From NCBI GenBank assembly GCA_012031335.1, contig JAAUTT010000148.1:1-8463 (forward strand): a stretch of 8,463 bases of DNA, in the 5' to 3' direction. Below, in pieces: positions 5,060 through 8,463 of this stretch. The notes under the pieces were generated by a model. That model was given only the letters and a program-made list of their open reading frames with translations. It did no database searches and was not told where the DNA came from. The position numbers were made by a program, and so were the translations under genes. Within the stretch, counting starts at the first letter, position 1; each line of letters starts with the position of its first letter. The stretch is from Bacteroidales bacterium. Its GTDB lineage: Bacteria; Bacteroidota; Bacteroidia; Bacteroidales; JAAUTT01.

Positions 5060-7289
5060 ATGGATCCGAATAAATGGCACCAGGGCGAAGAAGAAAAAGA
5101 AGATGACGGACAGGATCATAACCGATACAACAATGATGATCAGCTTCCGGCTTTTTTAAACGAAAAAGAAGATCTGCTGAACAGTTTTCTGAGCAGTATT
5201 CTTCCCACAACTCCGGCACCAACACATTTGCCCCGGGAAGATTTTTCGGATCTTCAGGGCATTTCGCCTGAATTGTATTCCTCATTGGCAATGCCAACCC
5301 ACCTCGAGAAAAAAATACTGGAACTCCGGAAGATCACAGATGGAATTGACAGGAAAAATATCGACCTGAAACTATTATCTACCCTGGATTTTTCCCGATT
5401 CAAAGTGAATTACCCCCAATGTTTAAATCCGGCCCAGCTGGCTGGTGTTGTGATCACTGAAAAACCTTTGCTGTGCATTGCAGGTGCAGGAAGCGGCAAA
5501 ACAAGGGTTATTGTTCACCGTGTATCGTACCTGATAGAAAAGGGAATAGATCCGCAAAACATATTACTGCTTACCTTTACCCGGAAGGCCGCCAACGAAA
5601 TGCTTCAAAGAGTTGAAACATTGCTGAAAAACAAGGAAGTTTCAAAAGTTACCGGAGGTACATTCCATGCTTTTGCCAGTTTTGTACTCCGGAAATATGC
5701 CAATATGCTGCAGCTTCCGGTTAATTTCACCATTATCGACACCGGCGACTCCGAAGATATCATCGACCTGATACGTACCGAACTCAAATTTAACAGCAAG
5801 GACAAACGTTTCCCCAAAAAAGCAGAATACTGGACATTATCTCCTACTCGCGGAATAAAAAAAGCACCATTGCCGATATAATCCGTACCCAGTATTCGGG
5901 CCTGGAGTCGTACATATCAGCCATAGAACTTATCTTCAGAGGCTATACCCGGTACAAGCAAATCAGCCGCATCTTCGATTTCGACGATCTGATGGATGTG
6001 CTCAACGAATCGCTGCGAACTAACAGCCGTTTTCGCGAGATCATGCAAAATACCTATCAATATGTGATGGTGGATGAGTTTCAGGATACCAATGTGGTTC
6101 AGAACGAAATAGTGCACCAGATTGCAGCCATACATCGCCGTATTATGGTGGTAGGCGACGATTCGCAAAGTATTTATGCTTTCCGTGGTGCCGAATACGA
6201 AAATATCCTTCGCTTTCCGGAAGTTTATCCCGATTGCCTGGTAGTGAAAATAGAGGAAAACTACAGAAGTAACAGGTATATACTGGATTTCACAAACAGT
6301 ATCATCGAAAATGCCAGGGTAGGATATAAAAAGAAGCTTTACACCAGTAACAACAACCGGCATGTTCCTTTAATCAAACGAACCTATAACCAGGAAGACG
6401 AAGCCATTTTTATTGCCGACCGCATTGCGGAACTCAGCGAGCAGGGAATAGCTCTCGACCAACTGGCAGTGTTAAACCGTGCCGACTGGCATAACCGATA
6501 CATACAGGCCGAACTCAGCAAAAGAGGAATACCCTATGTGGTGGTTGGAGGCTTTAAATTCAATGAGCGTATGCATATCCGCGATATTGTAGCTTACCTG
6601 CGGCTTACATTTAACCCGGCCGATGCTGTTTCGTGGCACCGTGTGCTAAAATATATCGGAGGAATTGGCCAGGTTACAGCCTCAACACTGATAAGCACAA
6701 TTCAGCAATCGGATACCCGTTTTGAGTTTGAAGCATTTAAACAACGGAAATTTTATCACGAACTGCTGCTCCTTGGTCAGATGCTCTCAAAAGCCAGTCA
6801 GCCCGAATATTCCCTTACCCAAAAAACCGAAATTATCCGAGACTATTATGCCCCTCTCCTTAAAGCACGCGAGGACGATTACCTTATCCGCATGCAGGAT
6901 GTAGAGGTGTTGATTGACCTTTCGAAAAATACCGGAATCTGGATAATTTTTTGAGTGATTTTGCCCTGGATCCGCCATCGAACCGTGTGGCCGACCAGGC
7001 GCACTCTCTCACCAACGAAGGCGAAGAATCGGGAAAAGTAACCATAAGCACCGTTCATTCGGCTAAAGGACTGGAATGGTATGCCGTATTTATTCCTCAT
7101 GCACTTGATGGCATGTTCCCATCGAACAGGGCAACCAATATGGAGGAAATGGAAGAAGAAAGGCGGCTTTTTTATGTAGCCTGCAGCAGAGCAAAAGAAG
7201 AATTATATATTACTTTTCCGCGTAACGTTTTTTCGTACGATGCTTTTTTTCACCTTCCGTCCAGGTTTCTTATCGGCATCGAAAAATAA
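5060..7289 (+). pseudogene. UvrD/PcrA-type SF1 DNA helicase, two frameshifts
   Basis: This is an ATP-dependent 3'-5' DNA helicase of superfamily 1A, expected to act in DNA repair or replication-fork processing. All motifs are present in order across three frames; numbering follows the restored 743-residue protein. They are Q motif LNPAQ (122-126), motif I AGAGSGKT (141-148), Ia LLTFTRKAANEM (170-181), Ib GTFHAFA (200-206), II DEFQDT (339-344), III GDDSQSIYAFRGA (366-378), IV ENYRS (400-404), V TVHSAKGLEW (665-674) and VI EERRLFYVACSRAK (700-713). The first break is at the A6 run 5816-5821, where seven A would join FPKK to SRILDIISYSRN. The second is at 6918-6924, where one extra base would give LIDLSEKYRNLDNF. 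Both are missing bases. The ATG at 5060 is preferred over the TTG at 5036. An acidic, probably disordered segment of about 110 residues precedes the Q motif. The family is certain, but the exact orthologue (PcrA, UvrD or a paralogue) is not. Confidence 0.9.
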
Positions 7290-7492
7290 ATATATTTTGA
7301 AGGATAAGCAGGGTTCTGTTTAAAAATAGACTTGGAATTCTTTCTTCGGTTGAATATCAAAGTTTTTTTAGGATCGCACAAATGCTTCTCTTTTCGTGCT
7401 TTCTCACCACAATTCCTGCACTTGAATTTCAATTCACCCTCCTGCTTTTCCGCCCTTTCCTTTTTACCAAGGCGGCACATTGTTTTTCCCAT
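7250..7492 (-). CDS. small zinc-ribbon protein, probably frameshifted at its end
   Basis: The frame encodes 80 residues as written, with coding character only in the first 43: MGKTMCRLGKKERAEK, then KCRNCGEKARKEKHLCDPKK. The CxxC pair and the later Cys (with Cys6 possibly the fourth) suggest one zinc site. It resembles short bacterial zinc-ribbon proteins with CxxCG...LCxP, whose function is unknown. The remaining residues look like read-through and run 40 nt into the helicase's 3' end. Adding one A to the A7 run (plus-strand T7, 7363-7369) would give the tail NFDIQPKKEFQVYF and a stop at 7320-7322. That makes a 57-residue protein ending 30 nt clear of the helicase. It is convergent with the helicase and divergent from the dehydrogenase. 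The gene is likely real; its corrected end is inferred. Confidence 0.6.
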   Translation of the reverse strand: MGKTMCRLGKKERAEKQEGELKFKCRNCGEKARKEKHLCDPKKTLIFNRRKNSKSIFKQNPAYPSKYIYFSMPIRNLDGR

Positions 7493-7571
7493 ATTTACAC
7501 AAATAGATTACAGCTCTTTTTAACAAATTTTACCAAAACTGGTTCAAATATTATGGCTTAGGGATCCAGGC

Positions 7572-7604
7572 TTATTGGTTCATAAATTATGGAGATACCA
7601 ATAA
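7572..7604. promoter_or_regulatory. 8-bp inverted repeat upstream of P5C dehydrogenase
   Basis: TTATTGGT (7572-7579) and ACCAATAA (7597-7604) are perfect inverted repeats with a 17-nt spacer. They lie about 30 bp upstream of the candidate -7 element for the dehydrogenase gene, a sensible place for a regulator to bind. An 8-bp arm pair can occur by chance in AT-rich DNA. Confidence 0.3.
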
Positions 7605-7633
7605 ATGTCATAGTTATGATGCCGGATATGCCC

Positions 7634-7641
7634 TAATTTTG
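7634..7641 (+). promoter_or_regulatory. candidate -7 promoter element for P5C dehydrogenase
   Basis: TAATTTTG matches the Bacteroidota -7 consensus TAnnTTTG at all fixed positions. It lies 28 nt before the ATG at 7670, giving a short leader of roughly 20 nt. I see no good TTTG at the -33 position, so the promoter is only half supported. Confidence 0.4.
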
Positions 7642-7669
7642 GCTCAGAAAATTTTAAAACAATTTTACA

Positions 7670-8463
7670 ATGTACCCAAATAACTATATTGTACCTATCG
7701 CGGTGAACGAACCGGTAAAAGACTATCTTCCGGGAAGCAGGGAGAGAGAAGAAATTGTAAAGGCTATTGCCGAAGCAAAATCAAAACTGGTCGACATTCC
7801 TATGTTTATTAACGGGAAAGAAGTTCGAACTGGGAATAAAGCCGAGATCAGAGCTCCGCATAACAGGGAATTATTGCTGGGGCATTTTCACAAAGGCGAT
7901 GCCAGTCATGTTCAACAGGCCATTGATGCGGCGCTTGCCGCAAAGGAAAACTGGGCCAATATGCCCTGGGAACATCGTGCTTCGATATTTCTGAAAGCAG
8001 CAAACCTGCTCGAAGGACCGTACCGGGCAAAAATGAATGCTGCCACCATGCTGGGTCAATCCAAAAATGTTTTCCAGGCCGAAATTGATAGTGCCTGCGA
8101 ACTCATCGACTTTTTCCGATACAACATTCAATTTATGACTGAGATATACGCTCAGCAACCCCGCAGTAACACGGCTACATGGAACCGTACCGAGTGGCGT
8201 CCGCTCGAAGGTTTTGTGTTTGCCTTAACGCCGTTTAACTTCACCTCTATTGCCGGAAACCTGCCTACTGCACCAGCCCTGATGGGTAACACAGTAGTTT
8301 GGAAACCATCCAATACCCAGGTATATTCGGCTCAGGTAATTGTTGAGATATTAAAAGAAGCTGGTCTACCCGATGGCGTTATCAATATGGTGCTTGTATC
8401 GGGTCCGGTTGCAGGAGAAGTGATATTTAACCATCGCGACTTTGCGGGTATCCATTTACCGGA
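7670..8463 (+). CDS. pruA: L-glutamate gamma-semialdehyde (P5C) dehydrogenase, N-terminal part
   Basis: The enzyme oxidises L-glutamate gamma-semialdehyde, the open form of 1-pyrroline-5-carboxylate, to glutamate with NAD+, the second step of proline catabolism in the cytoplasm. The first 264 residues of about 540 are in the window. The N-terminus MYPNNYIVPIAVNEPVKDYL followed by SREREEIVKAIAEAK (residues 23-37) is typical of the stand-alone, mitochondrial-like P5C dehydrogenases rather than PutA fusions. FINGKEVRTG (46-55), TPFNF (187-191) and WKPS (211-214) mark the aldehyde dehydrogenase NAD-binding fold. The catalytic cysteine lies beyond the window. The last codons read GIHLP where the family has HFTGS; one more T in TTT (8455-8457) restores HFTG, so a missing base is likely here. 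The ATG at 7670 is chosen for its family-like N-terminus. No proline dehydrogenase gene is visible nearby. Confidence 0.92.
   Translation, partial: MYPNNYIVPIAVNEPVKDYLPGSREREEIVKAIAEAKSKLVDIPMFINGKEVRTGNKAEIRAPHNRELLLGHFHKGDASHVQQAIDAALAAKENWANMPWEHRASIFLKAANLLEGPYRAKMNAATMLGQSKNVFQAEIDSACELIDFFRYNIQFMTEIYAQQPRSNTATWNRTEWRPLEGFVFALTPFNFTSIAGNLPTAPALMGNTVVWKPSNTQVYSAQVIVEILKEAGLPDGVINMVLVSGPVAGEVIFNHRDFAGIHLP

Noticed and set aside
5917..6363. 148-residue minus-strand frame opposite the helicase
   Set aside because: The plus strand here encodes helicase motifs II to IV, so the antisense frame is a by-product.

Overview
The window looks like a chromosomal stretch of a free-living Bacteroidota bacterium, most like the Marinilabiliales/Prolixibacteraceae type (inference from protein style, not a search). 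Starts lack Shine-Dalgarno sequences and sit behind A/T-rich leaders. Two matches to the Bacteroidota -7 promoter element (TAnnTTTG) occur, one with a well spaced TTTG upstream. The gene families (DUF4332 protein, M64 peptidase, Bacteroidota-style P5C dehydrogenase) also fit.

Layout. Positions 1-1122 are AT-rich and almost gene-free; the only coding-like signal is a 44-residue acidic ORF on the minus strand (535-669), preceded by an 8-codon leader. A DUF4332 helix-hairpin-helix protein (1123-1796, frameshifted) and a VOC/glyoxalase-fold protein (1843-2325) follow on the plus strand. The next segment (about 2316-3247) is accessory: a REP-like hairpin and a minus-strand HigBA-type toxin-antitoxin module, bracketed by a 36-bp imperfect direct repeat. 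The toxin has an in-frame stop and the antitoxin a +1/-1 indel pair, so both are broken as written. A secreted M64 peptidase (minus, 3284-4762) is intact. Divergent from it is a UvrD/PcrA-type SF1 helicase (plus, 5060-7289) broken by two frameshifts. A small zinc-ribbon protein (minus) converges on the helicase end. The window closes with the N-terminal half of L-glutamate gamma-semialdehyde dehydrogenase (plus, from 7670).

Main reading. I infer seven single-base indels in otherwise well conserved genes, at or beside short homopolymers. Six are missing bases and one is an extra base. One more codon, in the toxin, reads TAA where the family is coding. Because housekeeping-type genes are hit as often as the toxin-antitoxin module, uncorrected sequencing or assembly indels explain the frameshifts better than decay. 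The toxin nonsense codon is a substitution and may be genuine. The genes do not form one pathway. The item of most biological interest is the repeat-bracketed toxin-antitoxin and hairpin segment between two convergent core genes. I do not see a clearly novel multi-gene system.
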